A stretch of DNA of 64,000 bases from Nocardioides sp. SLBN-35 (GTDB taxonomy: Bacteria; Actinomycetota; Actinomycetes; Propionibacteriales; Nocardioidaceae), in contig NZ_VFNU01000001.1 in the NCBI RefSeq assembly GCF_006715725.1, positions 4,526,001 to 4,590,000 on the forward strand, given 5' to 3'. The translations under genes were made by a program, and so were the position numbers. Shown in pieces: positions 23,349 to 32,400 of this stretch (the first letter of the stretch is position 1; each line of letters begins with the position of its first letter). The notes under the pieces were generated by a model that was not told the DNA's origin, did not search any database, and saw nothing but the letters and a program-made list of their open reading frames with translations.

Positions 23349-25916
23349 ATGACGGATGGCCCCACCCCCCAGCAGATCCGGCGTGCGTTGGCCCGTGCCG
23401 AGCGCGGTGCCGCGCTCGACGTCGCGGAGACGACCGCCCTGCTCGCCGCGACCGGCGAGGACCTCGACCGGTTGTGCGCGGCCGCGGCGAAGGTCCGCGA
23501 CGCAGGCCTGGTCGCCGCGGGTCGTGTCGTGGACGGCACGGGCGTGGTCACGTACTCGCCCAAGGTGTTCATCCCGATCACCAAGCTGTGCCGCGACCGG
23601 TGCCACTACTGCACGTTCGTGGAGACCCCGGCCCAGGCTGCACGCGAGGGGCGGGCGCCGTACCTGTCGCCGGACGAGATCCTCGACATCGCCCGCCAGG
23701 GCGCCGAGCTGGGCTGCCTCGAGGCGCTGTTCACCCTCGGCGACCGGCCCGAGGACCGCTGGCCCGAGGCGCAGGCGTGGCTCGACGAGCAGGGCTACGA
23801 CTCGACGCTGGCCTACATCCGGGCGATGGCGATCCGGGTGCTCGAGGAGACCGGGCTGCTCCCGCACCTCAACCCCGGCGTGATGTCGTGGGAGGAGCTC
23901 AACCGGCTCAAGCCGGTGTCCCCGTCGATGGGGATGATGCTCGAGACCACCTCGAGGCGGCTGTTCGAGACCAAGGGCCTGGCGCACTACGGCTCGCCCG
24001 ACAAGGACCCCGAGGTCCGGCTCCGGGTGCTCGAGGACGCCGGGCGCCACGGCATCCCGTTCACCACCGGCCTGCTGGTCGGGATCGGCGAGACCCTGAC
24101 CGAGCGGGCCGAGACGATCTTCGCGCTGCGCGCGACCTCGCGGGCGTACGGCGCCGTGCAGGAGGTCATCGTCCAGAACTTCCGGGCCAAGCCCGACACG
24201 GCGATGCGCCACGTCGACGACCTCGACCTCGCCGAGTACCGCGCCGCGATCGCCGTCACCCGGCTCGTGCTCGGTCCCAAGGCCCGGATCCAGGCGCCCC
24301 CGAACCTGGTCGACCTCGAGGAGTGCCGGGCGCTGCTCGACGCCGGCGTCGACGACTGGGGCGGCGTCTCGCCGCTCACGCCCGACCACGTGAACCCCGA
24401 GCGACCCTGGCCCTCGCTCGACCGGCTGCGCTCGATCACCGCGACCTGCGGGTTCGAGCTGCGCGCGCGGCTCACGGTGCACCCGGAGTACGTCGTCGGG
24501 TCGCTGCAGCGCGGCGAGGCCTGGATCGACCCGCGCCTGCACGCCCATGTCGCCGCGCTCGCCGGCCCGGACGGTCTGGCGATCCCCGAGGTCAGGCCCA
24601 CCGGCCTGCCCTGGCAGGAGCCCGACGGCGGCTTCGAGTCGGCCGGTCGGACCGACCTGCATTCCGCGGTCGACACGGACGGCCGCACCGACGACCGCCG
24701 TTCGGACTTCGGGTCGGTCTACGGCGACTGGGCCGCGGTCGGCGAGGCGGCCGCACACACCGGGCTGATCGATGGCGCGCCGGCCGTCCTGCACTCCGAG
24801 GGCCGCGAGGCGATGGCCGCCGCGGAGGCCGATCCGGGCAACCTGTCCGACGAGCACGCACTGACGCTGATGACCGCCGAGGGTGACCTGCTGCGCGAGG
24901 TGGTCCGACTCGCCGACGACCTGCGCAAGCAGACCGTCGGCGACGAGGTCACCTACGTCGTCAACAGGAACATCAACTTCACCAACGTCTGCTACGTCGG
25001 GTGCCGGTTCTGCGCGTTCGCGCAGCGTCGCACGGACGCGGACGCCTACTCCCTGTCGTACGCCGAGGTCGCCGACCGCGCCCAGGAGGCCTGGGACCTC
25101 GGCGCCACCGAGGTCTGCATGCAGGGCGGCATCGACCCCGAGCTGCCGGCGTCGGCGTACTTCGACATCGCCGCCGCGGTGAAGCAACGCGTCCCCGACA
25201 TGCACGTCCACGCGTTCTCCCCGATGGAGGTCGTCAACGGCACCGCCCGCACCGGCCTGTCCATCGAGGACTTCCTGATCAAGGCCCGCGAGTCCGGCCT
25301 CGGGTCCCTGCCGGGCACCGCCGCGGAGATCCTCGACGACGAGGTCCGCTGGGTGCTCACCAAGGGCAAGCTCCCGGCGCGCACGTGGATCGAGATCGTC
25401 TCGACCGCGCACCGCATCGGCCTGCCGACGACGTCCACGATGATGTACGGCCACGTCGACAACCCGCGCCACTGGGTCGGCCACCTCAACGTCCTCAAGG
25501 GGGTGCAGGACACCGCGCGCGAGAACGGCTCGAGCGGGTTCACCGAGTTCGTGCCGCTCCCCTTCGTGCACACCTCCGCGCCGATCTACCTCGCCGGCGT
25601 CGCCCGCCCCGGACCGACACTGCGCGACAACCTCGCCGTGCACGCCATGGCCCGGATCCTGCTGCACGGCCGGATCTCCAACATCCAGACCTCCTGGGTC
25701 AAGCTCGGCGTCGACGGCACCCGCGCCATGCTGAACGCCGGCGCCAACGACCTCGGCGGCACCCTGATGGAGGAGACCATCTCCCGCATGGCCGGCTCCG
25801 AGCACGGCTCCGCCAAGACCGTCGAGGAGCTCACCGAGATCGGTGCCGGCATCGACCGGCCGGTGCGCGAGCGCACCACGCTCTACGGTGAGCCCGGCGC
25901 CCGCGCAGCCGGCTAG
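23349..25916 (+). CDS. fbiC: Bifunctional FO synthase (CofG-CofH fusion), F420 biosynthesis
   Basis: This 855-residue protein fuses two radical-SAM enzymes that build 7,8-didemethyl-8-hydroxy-5-deazariboflavin (FO), the chromophore of coenzyme F420, from tyrosine and a ribityl-uracil. The CofG half (about 60-400) has the cluster motif CRDRCHYC near residue 83. The CofH half (about 520-850) has CYVGCRFC near 556. The fused form is the actinobacterial type. ATG 23349 opens a full-length protein. The stop shares bases with that of the convergent ABC permease gene (CTAG at 25913-25916). F420 users lie within 5 kb. Confidence 0.98.
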   Translation: MTDGPTPQQIRRALARAERGAALDVAETTALLAATGEDLDRLCAAAAKVRDAGLVAAGRVVDGTGVVTYSPKVFIPITKLCRDRCHYCTFVETPAQAAREGRAPYLSPDEILDIARQGAELGCLEALFTLGDRPEDRWPEAQAWLDEQGYDSTLAYIRAMAIRVLEETGLLPHLNPGVMSWEELNRLKPVSPSMGMMLETTSRRLFETKGLAHYGSPDKDPEVRLRVLEDAGRHGIPFTTGLLVGIGETLTERAETIFALRATSRAYGAVQEVIVQNFRAKPDTAMRHVDDLDLAEYRAAIAVTRLVLGPKARIQAPPNLVDLEECRALLDAGVDDWGGVSPLTPDHVNPERPWPSLDRLRSITATCGFELRARLTVHPEYVVGSLQRGEAWIDPRLHAHVAALAGPDGLAIPEVRPTGLPWQEPDGGFESAGRTDLHSAVDTDGRTDDRRSDFGSVYGDWAAVGEAAAHTGLIDGAPAVLHSEGREAMAAAEADPGNLSDEHALTLMTAEGDLLREVVRLADDLRKQTVGDEVTYVVNRNINFTNVCYVGCRFCAFAQRRTDADAYSLSYAEVADRAQEAWDLGATEVCMQGGIDPELPASAYFDIAAAVKQRVPDMHVHAFSPMEVVNGTARTGLSIEDFLIKARESGLGSLPGTAAEILDDEVRWVLTKGKLPARTWIEIVSTAHRIGLPTTSTMMYGHVDNPRHWVGHLNVLKGVQDTARENGSSGFTEFVPLPFVHTSAPIYLAGVARPGPTLRDNLAVHAMARILLHGRISNIQTSWVKLGVDGTRAMLNAGANDLGGTLMEETISRMAGSEHGSAKTVEELTEIGAGIDRPVRERTTLYGEPGARAAG

Positions 25917-27166
25917 CCTCTACCGCTGCTGGAGCGGGCGCGCCGGGCGACGGAGTCGATAGCGACCGCGAGCAGCAGCACCGCGCCGGTGACGATCAGG
26001 CGGACGTCGGAGTCGACGTTCATCAGGTTGAGGCCGGTGCGGATCGCCTGCAGGACAAGGATGCCGAGCAGGGCGGAGTACGCCGACCCGCGGCCGCCGA
26101 AGAGGCTGGTGCCGCCGATGACAGCGGCGGCGATGGCGGTGAGGTTGGTGTCCGTCGTACCGCTGGACTGGGAGACCGTCGTGAGCTGGCCCGCGACGAG
26201 CACGCCGCCGAGGGCGGCGAAGGTCGAGCAGAGCACGAACACCGAGCCGTAGACCAGGCCCACGCGGATGCCGGCCCGGCGGGCCGCCTCCTCGTTGCCG
26301 CCGACGGCATAGACGTAGCGACCCCAGCGGGTACGCCGCAGCAGCAGGTCCATGAGCACGACCAGGCCCGCGAAGAGCACCGGCAGGTAGCCCCAGCCCC
26401 GGTCGATGCCGAGGTAGTAGGTCAGCCAGCCGAGGCCGACTGCCAGGGCCGCGCCCTTGACGATCACGCCGAGCAGGTTGGGCGGGGTGAGCCCGGCGGC
26501 GCGCTTCTGCCGGATGCTCCACAGCCGCGAGCCGACGTAGACCGCGACCACGACCGCGACGAGGGCGTAGCCCTGCCCGTCGGAGAGGAACTTCTGCCGG
26601 GTGAACTCCGGCAGCCCGGAGTCACGGGGCAGGTTGATCGTGCCCTGGTCGCCGAGGACCCAGTAGAGGGCGCCCTCGAACGCGAGCAGGCCGGCCAGCG
26701 TGAACACGAAGCTGGGGACGCCGACCCAGACGAAGAGCACGGCGTACCCGGCGCCGATGAGGGCGCCGAGCGCGATCGCGGCGAGGATCGACAGGGCCAG
26801 GGACTGCCCGTGGCTGACGAACATGACCGCCGTGGTCGCGGACGTGAAGCCCGAGACCGTGCCGACGCTGAGGTCGATCTCGCCGAGCAGCAGCACGAGC
26901 ACGATGCCGAGCGCGATGACGCCGAGCGGCGCGGCGTACAGCGTCATGGTGACCAGGCTGCGCGAGGACAGGAACGTGGGCTCCTGGCTGTAGAAGAACA
27001 CGCAGATCGCGACCAGGCCGAGGACGACGGGCAGCATGCCGAGGTCGCCGCCACGCAGGCGGCCGACGAGGTGGCGCAGGTAGTCGCCGGGCGAGACGAC
27101 GCGGACCAGCCGCTCGTCGGCCGCGTCGACGGCGGACGCGGGCTTGTCGGTGAGCTGGTCGGTCAC
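25913..27166 (-). CDS. Sugar ABC transporter permease (XylH/RbsC type)
   Basis: This 417-residue integral membrane protein of the BPD_transp_2 family has about ten hydrophobic helices. The EAA-like loop VGGNEEAARRAGIRVGLV (near 295) and GTVSGFTSATTAVM are family marks. It forms the channel of a carbohydrate importer. Its ATG overlaps the ATPase stop by four bases (27163-27166), and it is the third and last gene of the operon. There is no room for a terminator because the stop overlaps that of fbiC. Confidence 0.93.
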   Translation of the reverse strand: MTDQLTDKPASAVDAADERLVRVVSPGDYLRHLVGRLRGGDLGMLPVVLGLVAICVFFYSQEPTFLSSRSLVTMTLYAAPLGVIALGIVLVLLLGEIDLSVGTVSGFTSATTAVMFVSHGQSLALSILAAIALGALIGAGYAVLFVWVGVPSFVFTLAGLLAFEGALYWVLGDQGTINLPRDSGLPEFTRQKFLSDGQGYALVAVVVAVYVGSRLWSIRQKRAAGLTPPNLLGVIVKGAALAVGLGWLTYYLGIDRGWGYLPVLFAGLVVLMDLLLRRTRWGRYVYAVGGNEEAARRAGIRVGLVYGSVFVLCSTFAALGGVLVAGQLTTVSQSSGTTDTNLTAIAAAVIGGTSLFGGRGSAYSALLGILVLQAIRTGLNLMNVDSDVRLIVTGAVLLLAVAIDSVARRARSSSGRG

Positions 27167-27984
27167 TGCTCCCCCTCAGGGTGTCCGGCGCGGCGCGCGG
27201 CGCGCTGGGCGACGACGTTGTCGGATGCACCGGTGATGGCGGCGACCAGCTGGTCGGTGGTCGCCTCCTCGGTGCGGAACTCCGCGGCGTTGCGGCCCAG
27301 GCGGAGCACGACGATCCGGTCGGACACCGCCTGCACGTCGGCCATGTTGTGGCTGATCAGGATGACGGCGAGGCCCTGCTCGCGCAGACGCTCGACGAGG
27401 TTGAGCACCTCGGCGGTCTGGGCGACGCCCAGCGCGGCGGTCGGCTCGTCGAGCATGACCACCTTGGGGTTGCCGACCAGGGAGCGCGCGATCGCGACGG
27501 TCTGCCGCTGGCCGCCGGAGAGCCCGGCGACCGGGATCCGCACCGACGGGATCTTCGCCGAGAGGCTGCGCAGCAGCCGCCAGGCCTCCCGCTCCATGGT
27601 GACCTCGTTGATCACCGGACCGAGGTGGTGCTCCTTGCCGAGGAACAGGTTGGCGACGACGTCGAGGTTGTCGCACAGCGCGAGGTCCTGGAAGACCGTG
27701 GCGATGCCGAGGTGCTGGGCCCCCGCGGGGCCCGCGACCGTGACCGGCGACCCGGCGAACTCGATGACACCGGCGTCGGGCTGGTAGACGCCGGCGATGG
27801 TCTTGACCAGCGTCGACTTGCCCGCGCCGTTGTCGCCCACGAGGGCGACCACCTCTCCGGCCCGGACGGTCAGGCCGACGTCGGTGAGCGCCTGAACGGC
27901 GCCGAAGCGCTTGTTGACCCCGGTCAGGGACAGGACGACCTCGCCCGTGTCCCTGACCGCGACCTCGTTCTCGATGACGGACAT
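27163..27984 (-). CDS. Sugar ABC transporter ATP-binding protein, single-domain (FrcA-like)
   Basis: The 273-residue ATPase has one nucleotide-binding domain. Walker A is GDNGAGKSTLVKTI (about 52), the Q-loop lies in TVFQDLALC, the signature is LSGGQRQTVAIARS, and Walker B is VVMLDEPTAALG. The H-loop is in ILISHNM. Most sugar ATPases of this transporter class are double-length (RbsA, XylG); the single-domain form resembles FrcA, so it probably works as a homodimer. It overlaps both neighbours (TGATG with the binding protein gene, ATGA with the permease gene). Confidence 0.95.
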   Translation of the reverse strand: MSVIENEVAVRDTGEVVLSLTGVNKRFGAVQALTDVGLTVRAGEVVALVGDNGAGKSTLVKTIAGVYQPDAGVIEFAGSPVTVAGPAGAQHLGIATVFQDLALCDNLDVVANLFLGKEHHLGPVINEVTMEREAWRLLRSLSAKIPSVRIPVAGLSGGQRQTVAIARSLVGNPKVVMLDEPTAALGVAQTAEVLNLVERLREQGLAVILISHNMADVQAVSDRIVVLRLGRNAAEFRTEEATTDQLVAAITGASDNVVAQRAARRAGHPEGEQ

Positions 27985-29075
27985 CAGGAGACGCCGGCCT
28001 CCGTGCAGGCCTGCGCGTACTCGCCGGTGCAGATCTCCGAGGCCTCGTAGAACTTGTCGGCGATGACGGTGTCGGCGACGTTGTCCTTGGTGACCACGAT
28101 CGGCGTGAAGATGTAGGACTTGACGTCCTTGTACGTCGACTGCGCGATGCCGGTGTCGGTGGTGGCGGGCACGTCGTCGCCGTGGGCGAGCAGGACGGCC
28201 ACCTCGGCCGCGGTCTCGGCCTCGATCGGAATCGGCTTGTAGATCGTCATCGTCTGCTCACCCGCGAGGATCCGCTGGATCGCGGCGACCTCGGCGTCCT
28301 GGCCGGTGATCGGCGGCAGCTTGTCGGCCGCGATGTGGTCGGTCAGCGCGGCGATCACGCCGCCGGCCTGGCCGTCGTTGGCGGCGTAGACGCCACCGAT
28401 CTTGGCCGGGTCGTACTTGTTGAGCTGGTCGGTCGTCCACTGCTGGGCGTTCTCCGGGCTCCAGTCCGGGTTGTCGTACTCGGCGAGGATCTTCACGCCA
28501 CTGCCGTCGAGCACGCTGTGCGCGCCGGCCTTGAACTGCGCGGCGTTCGGGTCGCTCGGCGCACCGTTGAGCATGAGGATGTCGCCCTTGTCGCCCATCG
28601 CGTCGACGAGCGCCTGGGCCTGCATCTTGCCGACCGTCTCGTTGTCGAAGGACATGTAGTAGTCGGCGTTCTCGATGAACCGGTCGTAGGCGACGACCGG
28701 GACGTCCTGGCCCTTCGCCTCGTCGACCATGCCGGTCGCGCCCTCGCCGTTGACCGGGTCGAGCACGACGACGTCGGCACCCTGGTCGAGCGCGGTCGTC
28801 ATCTGCTGAGCCTGCTTGGCCTCGTCCTGGTCGGCGTTGTAGTAGAGCACCTTGCAGTCGCTGCACAGCTCCTTGACCTTCGCCTCGAACAGCGGGCGGT
28901 CGTGGGCCTCGTAGCGGGTGGTCTTCGACTCCGGCAGGAGCAGCGCGATGGTGCCTCCCTTGCCACCGTCGCTGCCGCCCTTCTCGGCGTCATTGGCACC
29001 GCACGCGCTGAGCGCGACGGCACCGAGGAACAGGGCCGCGCTGGCGGCGGCGACTCGACGGGCTGTTGTGGACAT
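27984..29075 (-). CDS. Sugar ABC transporter substrate-binding lipoprotein (XylF/ChvE-like)
   Basis: The 363-residue protein starts with a lipoprotein signal (AALFLGAVALSAC, Cys about 25), then a Gly/Lys/Ser linker. It continues into a periplasmic-binding-protein type 1 fold starting at GTIALLLPESKTTRYEAHDR. The Asp/Asn-rich sugar-pocket segments (VVLDPVNGEGATGMV and VVAYDRFIENADYYMSFDN) resemble XylF and ChvE. It would deliver a pentose or hexose to the adjacent permease. It is the first gene of the operon and faces the ROK regulator gene across 153 bases. Confidence 0.93.
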   Translation of the reverse strand: MSTTARRVAAASAALFLGAVALSACGANDAEKGGSDGGKGGTIALLLPESKTTRYEAHDRPLFEAKVKELCSDCKVLYYNADQDEAKQAQQMTTALDQGADVVVLDPVNGEGATGMVDEAKGQDVPVVAYDRFIENADYYMSFDNETVGKMQAQALVDAMGDKGDILMLNGAPSDPNAAQFKAGAHSVLDGSGVKILAEYDNPDWSPENAQQWTTDQLNKYDPAKIGGVYAANDGQAGGVIAALTDHIAADKLPPITGQDAEVAAIQRILAGEQTMTIYKPIPIEAETAAEVAVLLAHGDDVPATTDTGIAQSTYKDVKSYIFTPIVVTKDNVADTVIADKFYEASEICTGEYAQACTEAGVS

Positions 29076-29134
29076 GGCTCTCCTCGATCGGACGTTGAGC
29101 GGTGGTTCGAGTGTTGTGCGTCACGTCGTAGACG

Positions 29135-29199
29135 TCAAGACTTGAACACAAACTTCGTCATATCTGATCTTCGATGGGCTTTGTGGTCATTTCTTGACC
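29135..29199. promoter_or_regulatory. Candidate operators between the sugar ABC operon and the ROK regulator
   Basis: Two short palindromes lie in the divergent gap: TCAAGACTTGA (29135-29145, perfect 11-mer) and GGTCA-TTTCT-TGACC (29185-29199, perfect 5-bp arms). ROK repressors often bind near their own divergent promoter, so either may be the site. This stretch is also markedly more AT-rich than its surroundings. Confidence 0.45.
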
Positions 29200-29228
29200 A
29201 TTACGCCGGAGCCGTGCACAGTGACGCC

Positions 29229-30395
29229 ATGACGTCGGAGCGCAGCGACCACGCGCCTGGATCGACCGCATCGCTGCGTGCGGCCAACCAGCGCCGCGTG
29301 CTCGACGTGCTGCGCACGACCGCCGACGGCGAGGCGACCACGGTCTTCACCCAGGCCGAGCTCGCCCGGGCGACCGGGCTGGCCCGCGCGACGGTGTCCA
29401 ACATCGTGCGGGACCTCGGGCAGGCCGGGCTGGTCGACACCGAGGCGGGCAGCGGGCGCCGCGGCTCCGCCGTACGCCTCTCGGAGGGGGCGGGCATCGT
29501 CGCCGGCGTCGACTTCGGCCACAGCCACCTCGCGGTCGCGATCGGCGACCTCACCGGGCGGGTGCTCGCCGAGGAGCGGCGGACCATCCCCCCGGAGTTC
29601 CCGCACGAGGAGGCACTCGCGCTCGCCGTCGCGATGACCGACGAGCTCCGGCCCTCGGCCGCGACCCTGCGCCACGTCGGCCTCGGCCTGCCGGCGCCGG
29701 TCACCGACGGTGTCGTGCAGAGCGCCGCGATCTTCCCCGGCTGGCGCAATGTCGACGCGCGCACCGCCGGCTCGGCGGCCTTCGGCTCCCCCGTCGACGT
29801 CGAGAACGACGCCAACCTCGGCGCTCTCGCCGAGCACCGGATCGGCGAGGGCCGCGGCACCGACAGCTCGGTGTTCGTGAAGATCTCCTCCGGTGTCGGC
29901 GCCGGCATCATCTTGCGCAACGAGCTGTTCCAGGGAACCGCCGGGAGCGCGGGCGAGATCGGGCACCTCACCTTCGACGAGCAGGGCCCGCTGTGCCGCT
30001 GCGGCAGCCGCGGCTGCCTGGAGACCTACACGTCCGTGCAGGCCGTGCAGGGACTGCTCGCCGGCCAGCTCCCCGGCGCCGACCTCGACGAGATCATCGC
30101 GACCGCCGAGAGCGGCGACATCCTGGCCCGCCGCGCCCTCGAGGACGCCGGCCTGCACCTCGGCTGGGGCCTGGCCGCGGTCGTGAACCTGATGAACCCC
30201 TCGGTCGTCGTCATCGGTGGTGACATGGCCCGCGCCGGTGACCTGTTGCTCGAGTCGGTCCGGATCGGCCTGCGCCGCCACGCGCTCGACACGCTCGCCC
30301 TCACACCGGTCGTCGCGAGCCGGCTCGGCGAGCGGGCGTCCCTGCTGGGTGCGGTCCTGCTCGCGGCCGAGCAGACCGAGCTGCTCGTGGACTGA
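29229..30395 (+). CDS. ROK family transcriptional regulator (XylR/NagC type)
   Basis: This 388-residue protein has an N-terminal winged helix (about 20-80: QAELARATGLARATVSNIVRDL) and a C-terminal sugar-kinase-like ROK domain. It has the ROK zinc site CRCGSRGCLETY near 255 and the ATP-type motif VDFGHSHLAVAIGD. The catalytic-type segment VENDANLGALAEH is present. It probably represses the divergent sugar transporter and is released by that sugar. ATG 29229 is chosen because upstream frames run through the intergenic region; ribosome site weak. Confidence 0.92.
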   Translation: MTSERSDHAPGSTASLRAANQRRVLDVLRTTADGEATTVFTQAELARATGLARATVSNIVRDLGQAGLVDTEAGSGRRGSAVRLSEGAGIVAGVDFGHSHLAVAIGDLTGRVLAEERRTIPPEFPHEEALALAVAMTDELRPSAATLRHVGLGLPAPVTDGVVQSAAIFPGWRNVDARTAGSAAFGSPVDVENDANLGALAEHRIGEGRGTDSSVFVKISSGVGAGIILRNELFQGTAGSAGEIGHLTFDEQGPLCRCGSRGCLETYTSVQAVQGLLAGQLPGADLDEIIATAESGDILARRALEDAGLHLGWGLAAVVNLMNPSVVVIGGDMARAGDLLLESVRIGLRRHALDTLALTPVVASRLGERASLLGAVLLAAEQTELLVD

Positions 30396-30414
30396 CCCGA
30401 GCTCCCGCAGGCCC

Positions 30415-31278
30415 CTAGGCGAGGAACTCCAGGAGCGCCTCGGCGACCTCGGCGGGCGCCTCCTCGGCCTGGTGGTGCCCCGACGGGATCACCCGGTGAC
30501 GCAGCGGCTGCTCCAGCCACGGCGGCCAGATGCTCGCCGGATCGCCGTGGATGTCGAGGTCGTCGTGCGCGGACTCGAGGAGCAGGGTCGGGCACGCGAC
30601 TCGGCGACCGCTCGCCCGGTCGGACTCGTCGTGGGCCCGGTCGACACCGAGACCCGCGCGGTAGTCCTCGCACATGCCGTGCACGACCGCGGGGTTGCGC
30701 AGGGCCGCCCACAGGTCGGCGTGGTTGGCCGGCCCCATGGCCTCGGCCGCCGGGGTGCGGTACCACGCCTCGGGGTCGGCGTCGATGACCCGTTCCGCGG
30801 GCTTGTCGGTCTGGCCGAGGAACCACCAGTGCCACCAGGCCTGGGCGAAGCGCGCATCGGTGCGCTCGAGGTGCTCGACGACGGGCAGCCCGTCCATGAC
30901 CACGAGGTGCGAGATCCGTTCGCGGTGGTCCATCGCCGCGCGGAACGCCACCAGGGCACCCCGGTCGTGACCGACGACGGCGAAGCGGTCGTGCCCGAGG
31001 TGGGTCATCAGCTCGCAGATGTCGCGTGCCATCACCCTCTTGCTGGACTGTGCGTGGTCGGGCTCGTCGGGCGGCAGTGAGGAGCCGCCGTACCCGCGCA
31101 GGTCCGGGCACACGACGGTGTGCCGATGGGCGAGGCGCGCCGCGACCTCGTGCCACGTCGTGTGGGTCCGGGGGTGTCCGTGGACCAGGACGACCGGGCT
31201 TCCCGTGCCGCCGCGACGGTGGCGGATGCGGACCTCACCGAGGTCGATGTGCTCGAGGACGAAGTGGTCGAACATCAT
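30415..31278 (-). CDS. Alpha/beta hydrolase, fluoroacetate/haloacetate dehalogenase-like
   Basis: The 287-residue protein has the haloalkane/haloacetate dehalogenase pattern. It shows the oxyanion segment VLVHGHPRTHTTWH, the nucleophile Asp in VVGHDRGALVAFR (about 107), an acid Asp near AHDDLDIHG, and the catalytic His in SGHHQAEEAP. An Asp nucleophile rather than Ser separates it from ordinary esterases. WWHWWFLGQTDKPAERVI matches the halide-pocket region of haloacetate dehalogenases. Its ATG overlaps the DUF4126 stop by four bases. The substrate is not provable from sequence, and epoxide hydrolase is the alternative. Confidence 0.85.
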   Translation of the reverse strand: MMFDHFVLEHIDLGEVRIRHRRGGTGSPVVLVHGHPRTHTTWHEVAARLAHRHTVVCPDLRGYGGSSLPPDEPDHAQSSKRVMARDICELMTHLGHDRFAVVGHDRGALVAFRAAMDHRERISHLVVMDGLPVVEHLERTDARFAQAWWHWWFLGQTDKPAERVIDADPEAWYRTPAAEAMGPANHADLWAALRNPAVVHGMCEDYRAGLGVDRAHDESDRASGRRVACPTLLLESAHDDLDIHGDPASIWPPWLEQPLRHRVIPSGHHQAEEAPAEVAEALLEFLA

Positions 31279-31904
31279 TCGAGCGTACGAGGCCCAGCGC
31301 GGCGCGCCGGTCGCTCGACCGTCGCCCGCCCCTCCCGCCACGCGCGGAACCTGGCCCAGCCGCGTCGTACCGTCCGCCAGGCCAGCCAGAGCAACAGCAA
31401 CCCGGCGAGCAGGAGGAGCGCGGCGAGCGCCGCGGCGGCGTACGGGTGCTCGATCGCGAAGGCGACCACGGCCAGCACCGCGACGTCCTCGCCGATGCTG
31501 ATCCCGATGTTGCTGAACGGCTCCGGCACGGTGTTGACCGCCATCCGGGTGCCGGTCTTGACCGAGTGCGCGGCGAGGGCGCTGGCGCCGCCGACGCTGC
31601 CACCCAGCAGCTCGCTGATCGAGCCCGAGTCCCCGGCGATGAGGACGCCGACCGCGCCACCCACGACCGGCCGGATCAGGGTCGAGACCACGTCCCAGGC
31701 GGAGTCGACGTAAGGGATCTTGTCGGCGACGAACTCGAAGACGTACATCAGCGCAGCCACGGTGAGCACGTCCCAGCGCGCCAGCACGTCCGGGATCTCG
31801 TCGAACGAGCCGAGCCGGTCGGCGAGCCCGAGGACCAGCACGACCAGATAGCTGTTGATCCCGCTGGCCCAACCCGAGGAGAACGCCAGGGCGAGTGATT
31901 CCAC
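31275..31904 (-). CDS. DUF4126 family membrane protein
   Basis: The 209-residue protein has five or six hydrophobic segments and the DUF4126 signature pattern (FSSGWASGINSYLVVLVLGL, later SVKTGTRMAVNTVPEPFSNI). A basic cytoplasmic tail ends the protein. I choose GTG 31904 because TACGCT sits six bases upstream with no ribosome site, the layout of a leaderless transcript. An ATG 15 codons earlier would overlap the divergent gene's start. It is co-transcribed with the hydrolase gene. Function is unknown. Confidence 0.85.
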   Translation of the reverse strand: MESLALAFSSGWASGINSYLVVLVLGLADRLGSFDEIPDVLARWDVLTVAALMYVFEFVADKIPYVDSAWDVVSTLIRPVVGGAVGVLIAGDSGSISELLGGSVGGASALAAHSVKTGTRMAVNTVPEPFSNIGISIGEDVAVLAVVAFAIEHPYAAAALAALLLLAGLLLLWLAWRTVRRGWARFRAWREGRATVERPARRAGPRTLE

Positions 31905-31947
31905 GCGGACAGCGTAGGACGTGGAGGACCCGGGGTACCGCAGGCGC

Positions 31948-32400
31948 ATGACGACCAACGAGCCGAACGATCCGGAGCAGTACGACGACTACAGCGTCGA
32001 CGACGAGACCCAGCTCCAGCCCGAGGACACGCTCGCGGACGACGACGTGGCCGACGAGCTGGACCGCGGCTACTCCCCGCCCGAGAAGTACTCGGCCGGC
32101 CAGCGCTACGGCAACACCCCGTGGGAGCAGGCGCACCCGCAGCCACTCGACGACCGGCTGGCCGAGGAGGAGCCGGAGGTCGACCCGGCGGCGGATCCGA
32201 CCGGTCCGGAGGACCCCGACGCCGAGGTCGGCGGCGAGCGCGCAGGCCGGCTGGTCGATCCCGACGAGGGTCTCGGCGACGACCTGGAGAAGGACCTGGT
32301 CGCCGAGGACGTCGGCATCGACGGCGCCGGCGCGAGCGCCGAGGAGGCGGCCATGCACGTCATCGACGACGAGGACTCCTCGGGCGGCCAGAACGGCTAA
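31948..32400 (+). CDS. Acidic DUF5709-type protein, unknown function
   Basis: This 150-residue, highly acidic soluble protein is full of Asp/Glu (DYSVDDETQLQPEDTLADDD) and carries the conserved RGYSPPEKYSAGQRYGNTPW segment that marks the actinobacterial DUF5709 family. It has no signal peptide or membrane helix and is probably largely disordered. Start ATG 31948. Its stop overlaps the convergent EEP gene stop (CTAA at 32397-32400). Confidence 0.8.
   Translation: MTTNEPNDPEQYDDYSVDDETQLQPEDTLADDDVADELDRGYSPPEKYSAGQRYGNTPWEQAHPQPLDDRLAEEEPEVDPAADPTGPEDPDAEVGGERAGRLVDPDEGLGDDLEKDLVAEDVGIDGAGASAEEAAMHVIDDEDSSGGQNG

Noticed and set aside
23178..25805. 875-codon minus-strand open frame opposite fbiC
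   Set aside because: Shadow frame of the FO synthase; composition dominated by Gly, Arg, Asp and Val with no recognisable motif.
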